DNA of 64,000 nt, from assembly GCF_000685015.1 (NCBI RefSeq), contig NZ_BAYA01000007.1:124001-188000 (forward strand), written 5' to 3'. Position 1 is the stretch's first letter, and each line of letters opens with the position of its first letter. This DNA comes from Paraburkholderia bannensis NBRC 103871. GTDB lineage: Bacteria > Pseudomonadota > Gammaproteobacteria > Burkholderiales > Burkholderiaceae. The position numbers and the translations under genes were made by a program. This document shows positions 26,860-35,151 of this stretch, piece by piece. The notes beneath the pieces were generated by a model. That model ran no database searches. It was given only the letters and a program-made list of their open reading frames with translations, and had not been told where the DNA came from.

Positions 26860-28161
26860 ATGGACGCCATCAAACGCTATTTCGGCTTCGAGGAAGCAGG
26901 TACCAACCTGCGCACCGAAGTCCTCGCCGGTTTCACGACCTTCCTCACGATGGCCTACATCATCTTCGTGAATCCGTCGATTCTCGGCGATGCCGGCATG
27001 CCCAAGGAAGCCGTCTTCGTCGCCACCTGCCTCGTCGCGGCGCTGGCGTCGATCGTCATGGGCCTCTACGCGAACTATCCGATCGCGCTCGCGCCCGGCA
27101 TGGGCCTGAACGCGTACTTCGCCTACGCCGTCGTCAAGGGCATGGGCTTCACGTGGCAAGCCGCGCTCGGCGCCGTGTTCATCTCGGGCTGCCTGTTCTT
27201 CGTCGTCACGCTGCTGCGCGTGCGCGAGGCCATCATCAACGGGATTCCGCATTCGCTGCGGGTGGCGATCACCTCGGGTATCGGCCTGTTCCTCGCGATC
27301 ATCTCGCTCAAGACTTCGGGCGTGATCGTCGGCAGCCCAGCTACGCTCGTCGAGCTCGGCAACCTGCACGATCCGCACACGATCCTGTCGATCATCGGCT
27401 TCTTCGCGATCGTCACGCTCGACGTGCTGAAGGTGCGCGGCGCGATCCTGATCGGCATTGTGGGCGTCACCGTCCTGTCGTTCTTCTTCGGCGGCAACCA
27501 GTTCCACGGCATCTTCGCGGCCCCGCCGTCGATTGCGCCGACCTTCGGTCAGCTCGACATCAAGGGCGCGCTCTCGGGCGGCATCCTGAACGTGGTGCTG
27601 GTGTTCTTCCTCGTCGAACTGTTCGATGCGACCGGCACGCTGATGGGCGTCGCGAACCGCGCGGGCCTGCTCGTGCACGGCAAGATGCATCGCCTGAACC
27701 GCGCCCTGCTGGCTGACAGCACCGCGATTCTCGCGGGCTCGGTGCTCGGCACTTCGTCGACCACGGCGTACATCGAAAGCGCCTCGGGCGTGCAGGCGGG
27801 CGGCCGCACCGGCGTGACGGCGCTGACCGTCGCCGTGCTGTTCCTTGCGTGCCTGTTCATCGCCCCGCTGGCTGGCGTGGTGCCCGCCTATGCGACCGCA
27901 CCGGCGCTGCTGTACGTGTCGTGCCTGATGCTGCGCGAACTCGCCGACCTGCCCTGGGACGACGCCACCGAAGTCGTGCCCGCCGCGCTCACCGCGCTGG
28001 CCATGCCGTTCACGTACTCGATCGCCAATGGCGTCGCGTTCGGCTTCATCTCGTATGCCGGCCTGAAGCTGCTGACGGGCCGCGCGCGTCAGGTGCGCCT
28101 GATCGTCTGGATCATCGCTGCGGTGTTCCTGTTCCGCTATTTCTATCTGGGCGGCGGCTAA
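26860..28161 (+). CDS. NCS2-type purine permease (AzgA-like)
   Basis: A 433-residue membrane protein with about twelve helices. It begins MDAIKRYFGFEEAGTNLRTE and shows TFLTMAYIIFVNPSIL, ALAPGMGLNAYFAY and TSSTTAYIESASGVQAGGRT, all hallmarks of the AzgA/guanine-hypoxanthine permease branch of NCS2. It would import adenine, guanine or hypoxanthine with protons. ATG 26860 follows AAGGG. It is a single-gene unit ended by the terminator at 28202. Confidence 0.92.
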   Translation: MDAIKRYFGFEEAGTNLRTEVLAGFTTFLTMAYIIFVNPSILGDAGMPKEAVFVATCLVAALASIVMGLYANYPIALAPGMGLNAYFAYAVVKGMGFTWQAALGAVFISGCLFFVVTLLRVREAIINGIPHSLRVAITSGIGLFLAIISLKTSGVIVGSPATLVELGNLHDPHTILSIIGFFAIVTLDVLKVRGAILIGIVGVTVLSFFFGGNQFHGIFAAPPSIAPTFGQLDIKGALSGGILNVVLVFFLVELFDATGTLMGVANRAGLLVHGKMHRLNRALLADSTAILAGSVLGTSSTTAYIESASGVQAGGRTGVTALTVAVLFLACLFIAPLAGVVPAYATAPALLYVSCLMLRELADLPWDDATEVVPAALTALAMPFTYSIANGVAFGFISYAGLKLLTGRARQVRLIVWIIAAVFLFRYFYLGGG

Positions 28162-28201
28162 GCTTCAAGACGCTTTCGGATCGGACTGAACGATCCGGTG
28201 C

Positions 28202-28234
28202 AAAAACGGGCGGCCTGCGGGCCGCCCGTTTTCG
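28202..28234 (+). terminator. Rho-independent terminator after purine permease
   Basis: A long AAAACGGGCGGCC stem pairs with GGCCGCCCGTTTT around a short loop. Confidence 0.9.
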
Positions 28235-28354
28235 TTTGCAGCGCGAGCGAGGTCAAGATTCCGGCCATGCTTGCGCACAGCGCGGCGCGCACTCCTTATC
28301 ATGCGAAGACTTCACGCCCCCACAATCACGCCGCCGAGCCAAAGGAGCCGCATA

Positions 28355-28888
28355 GTGGCCACTTTCCCCGCCACCGCCGAACGCTATTCGAAGCCCGCCA
28401 TCTTCTTCCACTGGGCGATCTTTCTGCTGGTCGCGCTTGCCTATCTGGCGATCGAAATACGCGGCCCGAAGGGTTCGGACAGCCGCGCGCTCTGGAGCAC
28501 CGTGCACTTCTGCGCCGGCACGGCGGTGCTCGCGCTGGCCGTGCTGCGCCTGCTCTGGAGGCTATGGCATGGCGCGCCGCACGAGATCGACTCGAACCTC
28601 GTGCTCACGTTTCTTTCGCGCATCGTGCATCTGGCGCTCTATCTGTTTATCTTCGTGCAGCCGCTGCTCGGCATTTTGACGATCAACACGGGCGGCCATC
28701 CGGTCACGCTCCCGGGCCTCGATCTGCAGATCGTGCTGGTCGGGCCGGATCCGCTCGCGCGCCAGCTCATCAAGGACGCGCACGAGCTGATTGGCAACGT
28801 GTTTTATTGGGTGATTGGCATTCATGCGCTCGCGGCCATCGCGCATCATGTGTTCCTGCGCGACAACACGCTGCGCCGGATGATGTAA
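28355..28888 (+). CDS. Cytochrome b561-family protein
   Basis: A 177-residue four-helix membrane protein. Helix-borne histidines suited to bind two b hemes are visible in IFFHWAIF (near residue 18), VHFCAG (near 50), and two more in DAHELIGN and HALAAIAHHVFLR. The family shuttles electrons between quinones and periplasmic acceptors such as superoxide. The GTG start at 28355 has AAGGAG 7 bases upstream, which decides it over earlier in-frame codons. Confidence 0.88.
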   Translation: MATFPATAERYSKPAIFFHWAIFLLVALAYLAIEIRGPKGSDSRALWSTVHFCAGTAVLALAVLRLLWRLWHGAPHEIDSNLVLTFLSRIVHLALYLFIFVQPLLGILTINTGGHPVTLPGLDLQIVLVGPDPLARQLIKDAHELIGNVFYWVIGIHALAAIAHHVFLRDNTLRRMM

Positions 28889-28915
28889 GCGAATTCGTTC
28901 GCCAGCAAAGCAAAA

Positions 28916-28944
28916 GCCCCGCAGCGCCAGAAGCATTGCGGGGC
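28916..28944 (+). terminator. Hairpin after cytochrome b561 gene
   Basis: GCCCCGCA (28916-28923) pairs with TGCGGGGC (28937-28944). A run of A precedes it but no T run follows, so it could also serve the minus strand. Confidence 0.6.
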
Positions 28945-29025
28945 ATAGCAGGCCAGTTCGGCCGAAGACAACCGGATACAGCCGGTTATCAGCCGAACAA
29001 CAGCCGGATCAAGCAGCGCCGGAAA

Positions 29026-29319
29026 TCAGGACGCCACGCCGTGCGCCTGCACAAAGCGCACGTAACCGCTGCGCAGCGTCAGGCACTGCGCACGCGTTTC
29101 GGACAGCAGGCGGCGCGCGACCGCCTCGATGCGCTCACGATGATGGTCGAAGGCGTCGAGCACATCCTCTGCACGCGGCGATGCCGCGCCGAAATGATCC
29201 TCCAGTGCCGCCGCCGTGATCGTGCACTCCACCCTCTCGCCATCGATCATTGCTGGGAACGCCAGAGTCAGTTCGCGCCCCGAGTATTCAGGGGCCTCGT
29301 TCGGAAACAGGATCTGCAT
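29026..29319 (-). CDS. DUF1488 domain protein
   Basis: A 97-residue soluble protein matching DUF1488: MQILFPNEAPEYSGRELTLAF, then ECTITAAALEDHFGA and the helical C-terminus FDHHRERIEAVARRLL. The family has no known function. ATG 29319 is chosen because it begins the family's normal N-terminus. It is monocistronic. Confidence 0.85.
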   Translation of the reverse strand: MQILFPNEAPEYSGRELTLAFPAMIDGERVECTITAAALEDHFGAASPRAEDVLDAFDHHRERIEAVARRLLSETRAQCLTLRSGYVRFVQAHGVAS

Positions 29320-29670
29320 GGGATTCGCCTTAGGGTTGAGAGTGAGCGGGGCCGCGCCTTCGATGCACCTCCTCGGCATGCACGCGGTTCAAAACGTCGA
29401 CCGCCGCACGTCTCGCTTCGCGAATCCGTTACGGCGGTCGATTTGATTCACTTTAGGACACTTCGCGCGGCTGGCAAGGTCGACTTTGTCACACGCCCGA
29501 AATGTTCTTCGCGGCCCTGTTTTTTAGCGCGTGCTGGGGTGTCGCTGAGGTGACGGCGATTGTTGATGTCGCGCGCGCAAGCGCTGTCACAGCGCCAACT
29601 CGCGCGTTATCGCCCCACCATTCATGACGCAGTGCAGCGTCGCCGAAGCTGCGGCGACCGCGTGCGCAGC
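29320..29670. other. Intergenic region, 351 bp, with inverted repeats
   Basis: No gene is supported. Two perfect inverted repeats are present: TCGACCGCCG (29397-29406) with its complement at 29432-29441, which would form a stem with a small inner hairpin, and GCGCTGT-C-ACAGCGC at 29581-29595. The first may be part of the DUF1488 leader on the minus strand. Confidence 0.5.
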
Positions 29671-29889
29671 TCAGGATTCGCGATGCCGGTGATGTTCGAT
29701 TTCGACGTCCCTGGGGTGAACCGTCAGCATCGCGACGAAAGCGGCGATGCCGCCCGCCACGATCGCCATGCCGTAATCCACGTAGGTCTGTACGTCGAAC
29801 AGCAAGCCGTGGATGGCTAGCGCAAGACCGGCCAGCACGGCAAACACGGCGATGACCGCCAGCAGGATCCTCAATTCGCCTTGAACCAT
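29671..29889 (-). CDS. Small two-helix inner-membrane protein
   Basis: A 72-residue protein with two predicted membrane helices (about residues 8-28 and 37-56), the second being YGMAIVAGGIAAFVAMLTV, and a charged C-terminal tail rich in His, Arg and Glu. I do not recognise its family. ATG 29889 follows GGAGTG. It is alone on the minus strand, divergent from the AcoR-like regulator. Confidence 0.6.
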   Translation of the reverse strand: MVQGELRILLAVIAVFAVLAGLALAIHGLLFDVQTYVDYGMAIVAGGIAAFVAMLTVHPRDVEIEHHRHRES

Positions 29890-30177
29890 GATGCACTCCA
29901 CAAGGGAGCCGCGACGGCCCTGGAAACCCCGTACCACCTGTTGCGCCGCCGCCGGGGCGCCGTTGCGCGCCCCTGTCTTCATCCTGGCACCCGCGCGCGG
30001 AAAGGCAAGCCGTAGTTACAGGCTCGCGCGCGCTTCGCGCCGCGTCCGGCCAGTAATTGGCCAGCAATTGCCCGAATGCAGCACGCGCGAGGCTTCCTGT
30101 ACCATGGGCCGAATACCTGCCCGGCGCACGAAGGCCATGCTGCAACGCAGCGGCGCAATCGTCCAGCCGGCGAGAAC

Positions 30178-32163
30178 ATGGAGACACGCGTGACCCGACG
30201 CCCATCCGTCACCGTCAAGCCCCCCGACGCGGCCCGCGCGGACGCGATCGCCCAGGCGCATGCACGCTCGCGTTCGCTCGGCCTGCGTACAAGCGCGACA
30301 CCCGAGTTCGATGCGCTCGCCGCCGCCGACCTGCGCGGCCTGATCGACGCGAACCATGCGCTCTATCATCAGGCGCGGCCCGTGATGGACGCGCTGCATG
30401 CGCAGATCGTCGATACCGAAAGCATGGTGCTGCTCACCGATCGCAACGGCGTGATCCTGCACAGCCTGGGCGACACCGATTTCGTCGAGAAAGCGCGCCG
30501 CGTGGCGCTGCGCCCCGGCGTGTCGTGGGCCGAACGCGACCGCGGTACTAACGCGATCGGCACGGCGCTGGTCGAAGGCCAGCCGACCACAATCCACGCT
30601 GGCGAGCACTTCCTGCGCGCGAACCACATCCTCACCTGCTCGTGCGCGCCGATCGCCGATCCGTGGGGCCGCACGCTGGGCGCGCTCGACGTAAGCGGCG
30701 AGTCGCACGGCTTTCACAAGCACACGCTCGCGCTGGTGCGCATGTCGGCGCAGATGATCGAGAACCATCTGTTCAACACCGAATTTGCCGATGCGGTGCG
30801 CCTGCAGTTTCACGCTCGCGCGGAGTTCATCGGTACGCTGTACGAAGGACTCGCGGCATTCGCGCCCGACGGCACGCTGCTGTGCGCGAACCGCAGCGCG
30901 CTGTTCCAGTTCGGCGCACCGCTCGCGACGTTGCAGCAGCGCGGCTTCGACGCGTTGTTCGGCGTGTCGTTCGCGTCCTTTCTGCAGCGGCTCATGCAGG
31001 CGCATGCCAATCCGGGGACGCCCCTCACGCTCACGCTGCCGAGCGGCGTTCGCGTGGTCGCGCAGGGCACGCCGGGCGCGACCATCACGCGCGCGCAGCC
31101 CGCGTGGCCCGCGCCGCCGTCGTCCACCAGCAGCACGCGCAGCGAAGCCAAACCCGCGCGCCCGGCCTCGGCCAACTGGCAGCCGACCTTCGCCGATCTC
31201 GATACCGGCGACGCGCGCATGACCGCCGTGCTCGAACGCGTCGCGCGCGTGCGCGGCCGTGACATCGCCGTGCTCGTGCTGGGCCGCACCGGCACCGGCA
31301 AGGAATGGCTCGCGCGGGCGCTGCATCAGGATTCGCCGCGTCGCGACGCGCCCTTCATCGCGCTCAACTGCGCGGCGCTGCCCGATTCGCTGATCGAAGC
31401 CGAACTGTTCGGCTACGAAGACGGCGCGTTCACCGGCGCGAAACGGCGCGGCAGCCCCGGCAAGATCCAGCAGGCGCACGGCGGCACGCTCTTTCTCGAT
31501 GAAATCGGCGACATGCCGCTCGCGCAGCAGGTCAGGCTCATGCGCGTGCTGCAGGAGCGCGCCGTAATGCCGCTGGGCGGGACGCGTGCGGTGCCTGTCG
31601 ACCTGCGCATCGTCTGCGCGACGCACCGCGACCTGCGCGCGATGATCGCCGAAGGCACCTTCCGCGAGGATCTCTATTACCGCATCAACGGGCTGGCCGT
31701 GACGCTGCCGCCGCTGGCCGGGCGTACCGATCTCGACGCGCTCGTCGCGCGCGTGCTGACGCTCGTGCGCCGAGAAATTCCCGAAGCGCCCGCGCGCATC
31801 GCACCTGACGTGCGCGCCTGCTTCAAGCGTTGCCGCTGGCCCGGCAACCTGCGCCAACTGGCCAACGTGCTGCGCACCGCCGCGATCATGGCCGAGGGCG
31901 AAGACGCCATCGAACTCGCGCATTTGCCCGAAGACCTGCTCGACGATTGCGACCTTCCCCACGACGACGAAGCATCCGACCTGGCCGCCGATCCGCATTC
32001 TGTCGATTTGCCGGCGACGGATACATCGCCAGCGCGCCTCGCCGACTGGCAGGCGCGCCTGATCGACGACACGCTCTCGCGCCACGGCGGCAACGTGTCG
32101 GCGGCGGCGCGCGAGTTGGGGCTGGCGCGCAACACGGTGTATCGGCATTTGCGGCGCAGATAA
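30178..32163 (+). CDS. Sigma-54-dependent Fis-family activator, AcoR-like
   Basis: A 661-residue enhancer-binding protein. Residues about 50-210 form a GAF-type sensor domain with the AcoR-like segments LLTDRNGVILHSLGD and GTNAIGTALVEGQP. A PAS-like region follows. The AAA+ domain shows Walker A LGRTGTGKEWLAR (the usual Glu after LG is Arg), the sigma-54 contact loop GAFTGA, and Walker [15 protein letters not shown] Fis-type helix-turn-helix ends the protein (VSAAARELGLARNTVYRHL). Relatives activate acetoin, aldehyde or alcohol oxidation genes. Its target is not adjacent; the next gene is a ferredoxin. The start ATG 30178 has only GGCGAG upstream. Confidence 0.9.
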   Translation: METRVTRRPSVTVKPPDAARADAIAQAHARSRSLGLRTSATPEFDALAAADLRGLIDANHALYHQARPVMDALHAQIVDTESMVLLTDRNGVILHSLGDTDFVEKARRVALRPGVSWAERDRGTNAIGTALVEGQPTTIHAGEHFLRANHILTCSCAPIADPWGRTLGALDVSGESHGFHKHTLALVRMSAQMIENHLFNTEFADAVRLQFHARAEFIGTLYEGLAAFAPDGTLLCANRSALFQFGAPLATLQQRGFDALFGVSFASFLQRLMQAHANPGTPLTLTLPSGVRVVAQGTPGATITRAQPAWPAPPSSTSSTRSEAKPARPASANWQPTFADLDTGDARMTAVLERVARVRGRDIAVLVLGRTGTGKEWLARALHQDSPRRDAPFIALNCAALPDSLIEAELFGYEDGAFTGAKRRGSPGKIQQAHGGTLFLDEIGDMPLAQQVRLMRVLQERAVMPLGGTRAVPVDLRIVCATHRDLRAMIAEGTFREDLYYRINGLAVTLPPLAGRTDLDALVARVLTLVRREIPEAPARIAPDVRACFKRCRWPGNLRQLANVLRTAAIMAEGEDAIELAHLPEDLLDDCDLPHDDEASDLAADPHSVDLPATDTSPARLADWQARLIDDTLSRHGGNVSAAARELGLARNTVYRHLRRR

Positions 32164-32246
32164 CGGGCAATGGCTAGCGCTGGGCGGTACGGCGGCGTCG
32201 CCGCCAGGTTAAGCTTCGCGGCGACGCCTTGCCGAACCGCCCGCCC

Positions 32247-32588
32247 ATGAACTCCGACGCCCCCGAACACGCCCCAACCGACCACGCCGAAGCCCATGTG
32301 CCCGTCGTGCCCGTCGTGCGCGTGGAGCCGCTCGGCTGCGAATTCAAAGCGCCGCCCGAACTCACCCTGCTCGAAGCCGCCAGCTTTGCGGGCGTGCGCC
32401 TGCCGCGCCTGTGCCGCAACGGCACCTGCCGCACCTGCCTGTGCCGCATCGTGAGCGGCGAGATCCGCTACACGATCGAGTGGCCGGGCCTGTCGCGCGA
32501 GGAAAAAGCCGAAGGCTACGTGCTGACCTGCGTGGCCGTCGCGCGCACGGATCTCGTGCTGGACGTGCCTGACGCCGAACTTTCCTGA
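32247..32588 (+). CDS. 2Fe-2S ferredoxin
   Basis: About 113 residues. A plant-type 2Fe-2S cluster site is clear: Cys residues in RLCRNGTCRTCLC followed about 30 residues later by the fourth in VLTCVAVA. The N-terminal 25 residues are a Pro/Ala/Glu-rich extension without counterpart in short ferredoxins. No good ribosome binding site precedes ATG 32247, and ATG 32229 is also in frame. It stands 84 bases after the AcoR-like gene and ends at a strong terminator. Partner enzyme unknown. Confidence 0.85.
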   Translation: MNSDAPEHAPTDHAEAHVPVVPVVRVEPLGCEFKAPPELTLLEAASFAGVRLPRLCRNGTCRTCLCRIVSGEIRYTIEWPGLSREEKAEGYVLTCVAVARTDLVLDVPDAELS

Positions 32589-32601
32589 GCCGGAAAACAA
32601 A

Positions 32602-32634
32602 ACGGCCCGCGATCCAGGATCGCGGGCCGTTCTT
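32602..32634. terminator. Terminator after ferredoxin gene
   Basis: A 14-bp perfect stem (ACGGCCCGCGATCC with its complement) is followed by TTCTTTATT; an A-rich stretch on the left could let it serve the leftward DUF4148 gene too. Confidence 0.85.
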
Positions 32635-32670
32635 TATTGCATGCGGCCGCTGGACGTCCGCAGGGCAGTC

Positions 32671-32958
32671 TTATTGGCCGCCGAAGTACACCGACTGCGG
32701 GCCACGGCGGGCCGCTTCGGAGACGTAACCTGCGCCGGCTGCCGACGCGGTGCTCACGCCACCGTAGGCGCTGTCGCCCTGGGTGACGGCCGCGCCCGTG
32801 CCTGCGGCGACGACGTTCTGGTTACGGCTCGTTTGCTGGAACTCGACGAGCTGGGCGCGCACCTGCTCGCGCGTCAGGCCCTGGTCGGCCTGGGCGAAAG
32901 CGGCCAGCGGAGCAGCGCAGGCGGCGGCGATAACGACAGCTTGAATCAGCGACTTCAT
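32671..32958 (-). CDS. DUF4148-related small secreted protein (paralogue 2)
   Basis: A 95-residue protein with a signal peptide (cleavage near AAFAQA) and the LTREQVRAQLVEFQQ segment shared with the DUF4148 proteins. It lacks the second conserved part (GYDP-x-DW-x-x-YP) that is present in the paralogues at 25488 and 33318 and instead ends with a Gly/Ala/Ser-rich stretch and RRGPQSVYFGGQ. GGAGG precedes ATG 32958. It is divergent from the third paralogue. Confidence 0.8.
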   Translation of the reverse strand: MKSLIQAVVIAAACAAPLAAFAQADQGLTREQVRAQLVEFQQTSRNQNVVAAGTGAAVTQGDSAYGGVSTASAAGAGYVSEAARRGPQSVYFGGQ

Positions 32959-33317
32959 GATGGTGACCTCCGGAATTGTTGGAATCGCCCGGCATGCTGC
33001 ATCGCGATGCGCGTGTTCGAGCGTTGACTGGATTCTAGGCAAGCCCGTGATCCGGATATATGCCGAAGTCGGCGAATTCCAGTTGCGGATTTCGCAATAA
33101 TCGATTTGCTACGGCGCAACAATATGACCCCAAATCTTTCCCTTTTGCTGGCTGGCTGTGCGAAATAATCAGACGATTAGTCGCACCGATTGTTGTCGCC
33201 AGGAGAACACTGAATTCGTTTTCTAAGTATTTACCCTAGGCCTCCGAACGCCTACATTGCTGCCATGGGTTACGCCATTGCGTGAACCCCTCAAAAAAGA
33301 AATCGGAGGTAGTGGAA
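32959..33317. other. Divergent intergenic region between two DUF4148 genes, 359 bp
   Basis: An unusually AT-rich stretch for this genome. It contains GCCGA-AG-TCGGC (33062-33073) and TTGCG-GATTT-CGCAA (33083-33097) as inverted repeats. CCTAG-containing boxes lie about 75-80 bases before each start: TGCCTAGAATCC toward the left gene and ACCCTAGGCC toward the right one. They may be promoter elements. No gene found. Confidence 0.5.
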
Positions 33318-33575
33318 ATGAAATCGCTTCTTGGAGCCGCGCTCCTCGCCGCAGTGGTCGCCGTGCCGACCGTTTCGTACGCACAATCGCAACAACCGCT
33401 TACGCGCGCAGAAGTCCGCGCCGATCTGGCCCAACTCCGCGCTGCTGGTTACGATCCGAGCGACTGGATGCACTATCCGCAAAACGTCCAGGCAGCTGAG
33501 CAGAAGATCGCCGCCGAGAAGGCCAACACAGCCTACGGTTCGTCGACGGGTACGACCTCGCAGTCTGGTCAGTAA
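33318..33575 (+). CDS. DUF4148 small secreted protein (paralogue 3)
   Basis: An 85-residue protein with a signal peptide (cleavage near VSYAQS) and the full DUF4148 pattern LTRAEVRADLAQLRAAGYDP followed by DWMHYPQNVQAAE. It is nearly the same in layout as the protein at 25488. GGAGGT lies 7 bases before the ATG. A terminator follows at 33615. Confidence 0.88.
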   Translation: MKSLLGAALLAAVVAVPTVSYAQSQQPLTRAEVRADLAQLRAAGYDPSDWMHYPQNVQAAEQKIAAEKANTAYGSSTGTTSQSGQ

Positions 33576-33614
33576 TCCGGACAGTAAGCGTCTGAAGGTG
33601 TAGTGGATGTTGAT

Positions 33615-33640
33615 AAAGGCCGCAGATTTGCGGCCTTTGT
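33615..33640 (+). terminator. Rho-independent terminator
   Basis: AAAGGCCGCA (33615-33624) pairs with TGCGGCCTTT (33629-33638) around GATT. Confidence 0.85.
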
Positions 33641-33683
33641 TGCGCTTGTGGCGCCTAATGCAGCCAAACTCACGCCCAAACGC

Positions 33684-33721
33684 AATCAGGCCCGCCGCTC
33701 GTTAGAGCCGCGGGCCTGATT
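33684..33721. terminator. Hairpin terminator of the glycine-rich lipoprotein gene
   Basis: AATCAGGCCCGC (33684-33695) pairs perfectly with GCGGGCCTGATT (33710-33721). It lies 30 bases behind the leftward lipoprotein gene. Confidence 0.75.
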
Positions 33722-33750
33722 GTTTTGCGCTACAGACTTATCGGTTTCAG

Positions 33751-34122
33751 TTACCGGCCGCCGCCTCCGCCGTGACCGCCGCCACCATGGCCACCGCCAC
33801 CACCGCCGCGGCCGCCTCCTCCACCTCCACCGTGACCGCCACCCGGCGGGCCCCACGGGCCGCCATGACCGCCGCCGCCGTGCCAGCCGCCGTTGCCGCG
33901 GTCGCCACTCCACGGCCTGCCGCGATCGCCGCCGTGCCAATGGTCACCACCGCCGCCACCGCCCCAGACGCCAATATTGACGCTGCCATATGCCGGCGCG
34001 GCGTAGCCCGGCGCGTAGCCGTAATCGTAATAACCCGGCTGGCCGTATCCATAGCCATAGCCCGGCGCCACACACCCCGCTAGCAGGGTGATGGCGCCCA
34101 GTATCAACGCTGTTCTGAACAT
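33751..34122 (-). CDS. Glycine/histidine-rich lipoprotein
   Basis: A 123-residue protein with a lipoprotein signal (lipobox LLAGC, Cys17). The next part is rich in Tyr, Gly and Pro (GYGYGYGQPGYYDYGYAPG), and the last 65 residues are almost only Gly, His, Arg and Trp. No catalytic domain is visible; a metal-binding or structural envelope role is possible. ATG 34122 follows GGGGAG. The coding DNA from about 33755 to 33960 is highly repetitive (GCC/ACC triplets), so length may vary between strains. Confidence 0.75.
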   Translation of the reverse strand: MFRTALILGAITLLAGCVAPGYGYGYGQPGYYDYGYAPGYAAPAYGSVNIGVWGGGGGGDHWHGGDRGRPWSGDRGNGGWHGGGGHGGPWGPPGGGHGGGGGGGRGGGGGGHGGGGHGGGGGR

Positions 34123-34238
34123 GATGTGCTCCCCTTTCTATATGTAAGAAAGGGAAAGCTTTATGAAGTTCTCGCTGAATTGTGAGCGTGGATTACGAAT
34201 GTAACCACCGAAACCGCGCCGCGCCCTTCAACGGCGCG

Positions 34239-34433
34239 TCAACCGCGACGGCCGAAAGCCTGGTCGATCTTGCGGTCGGTTTGATACTGGCTGAGGGAAT
34301 AGGCAGCCCAGATGGCAGCGGGAATCCAGCCAATCAGCGTGATTTGCAGGATCAGGCAGATGATGCCCGCGAGCGGACGGCCGATCGTGAAAAACAGCAG
34401 CCAGGGAACGAAAAGTGCAATCAGAAGACGCAT
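34239..34433 (-). CDS. YqaE/Pmp3-family small membrane protein
   Basis: A 64-residue protein with two helices and the family pattern GRPLAGIICLILQITLIGWIP followed by AIWAAYSLSQYQTDRKI. Pmp3/YqaE proteins are stress-related membrane peptides of unclear mechanism. AGAGG lies upstream of ATG 34433. The DUF1653 gene lies 36 bases upstream on the same strand and may be cotranscribed. Confidence 0.85.
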   Translation of the reverse strand: MRLLIALFVPWLLFFTIGRPLAGIICLILQITLIGWIPAAIWAAYSLSQYQTDRKIDQAFGRRG

Positions 34434-34469
34434 CTTGAGCAGAACCTCTTGGACGTAGCGAACCAGAAA

Positions 34470-34664
34470 TCAGTTGACGGGCGCGAAGCGCGGCACGCGT
34501 GCGCCTTCGAATTCGACGAGTTCGAAGAACACGGACGACGGGCGCGTCCAGATCGTGCCATTGGCCGCGCGATAGACGATCATCGTGACCGTCGGATCTG
34601 ATTCGAGCGTCGCCTCGCAAACGAGTTCATAAATCCCGCCCTTGTAGTGCCGATAACGCACCAT
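34470..34664 (-). CDS. DUF1653 domain protein
   Basis: A 64-residue protein with the DUF1653 pattern YRHYKGGIYELVCEATLESD, followed by VYRAANGTIWTRPSSVFFE. The small beta-rich family has no known function. It lies directly upstream of the YqaE-like gene in the same direction. Confidence 0.85.
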   Translation of the reverse strand: MVRYRHYKGGIYELVCEATLESDPTVTMIVYRAANGTIWTRPSSVFFELVEFEGARVPRFAPVN

Positions 34665-34789
34665 GGTATTTCCCTCATCGATTGCGCAAGACCGTCTTGC
34701 ATAAGGCGATAGTGTAGCAATGCCGTGTGTGCGGCGTGTTACGGGCCTGTCTGCGCCATGAAGTCGCGGACAACCGGCAACCTGTTTTT

Positions 34790-34883
34790 AATACGCATCC
34801 CGAAACAAATACGCATAATCGGGTGATGATTGACGTGCGATTATTTTTTTCGCGCTGGCGCACTGCATTTTGACGTGCAATAA
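34790..34883. repeat. Two pairs of direct repeats in an AT-rich intergenic region
   Basis: AATACGCAT occurs at 34790 and 34808 (18 bases apart), and TTGACGTGC(G/A)AT(T/A)A occurs at 34830 and 34870 (exactly 40 bases apart). The block separates the DUF1653 gene from the gene at 34918 and looks like an array of regulator binding sites. Confidence 0.6.
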
Positions 34884-34917
34884 CTAAGGCCATTGTCACA
34901 CTCGCTGGAGCCACGCG

Positions 34918-35133
34918 ATGGCCACGCTCGAAGCCTTCCGCACTGTACTCGACGATCCCGCTACGCCCGAGATCATCCGCAATCACATCATCGATTCGCT
35001 GCAATATGCGCTGCGCAATCACGGCCAGATATTCGCTTCGAAAGAAGTCGAATGGCTCGCGACATGGGACGACGCGCGTATCCCGCTAGCCGCGTCAAAG
35101 GAACTGAAACGGCGCGTCGCGGAAGTCAGCTAA
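34918..35133 (+). CDS. Small hypothetical protein
   Basis: A 71-residue soluble, mostly helical protein (MATLEAFRTVLDDPATPEII at the start). No family is recognised. The ATG is preceded by CTGGAG at a usable distance. The codon use is like its neighbours. It is convergent with the GntR gene, 18 bases apart. Confidence 0.55.
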   Translation: MATLEAFRTVLDDPATPEIIRNHIIDSLQYALRNHGQIFASKEVEWLATWDDARIPLAASKELKRRVAEVS

Positions 35134-35151
35134 AGATTCGCGCGCGGGCGC

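Noticed and set aside
33755..33960. Repeated GCC/ACC triplets looked at first like a repeat array
   Set aside because: The periodicity is three bases and is explained by the Gly/His-rich tail of the lipoprotein; there are no spaced identical repeats as in CRISPR.
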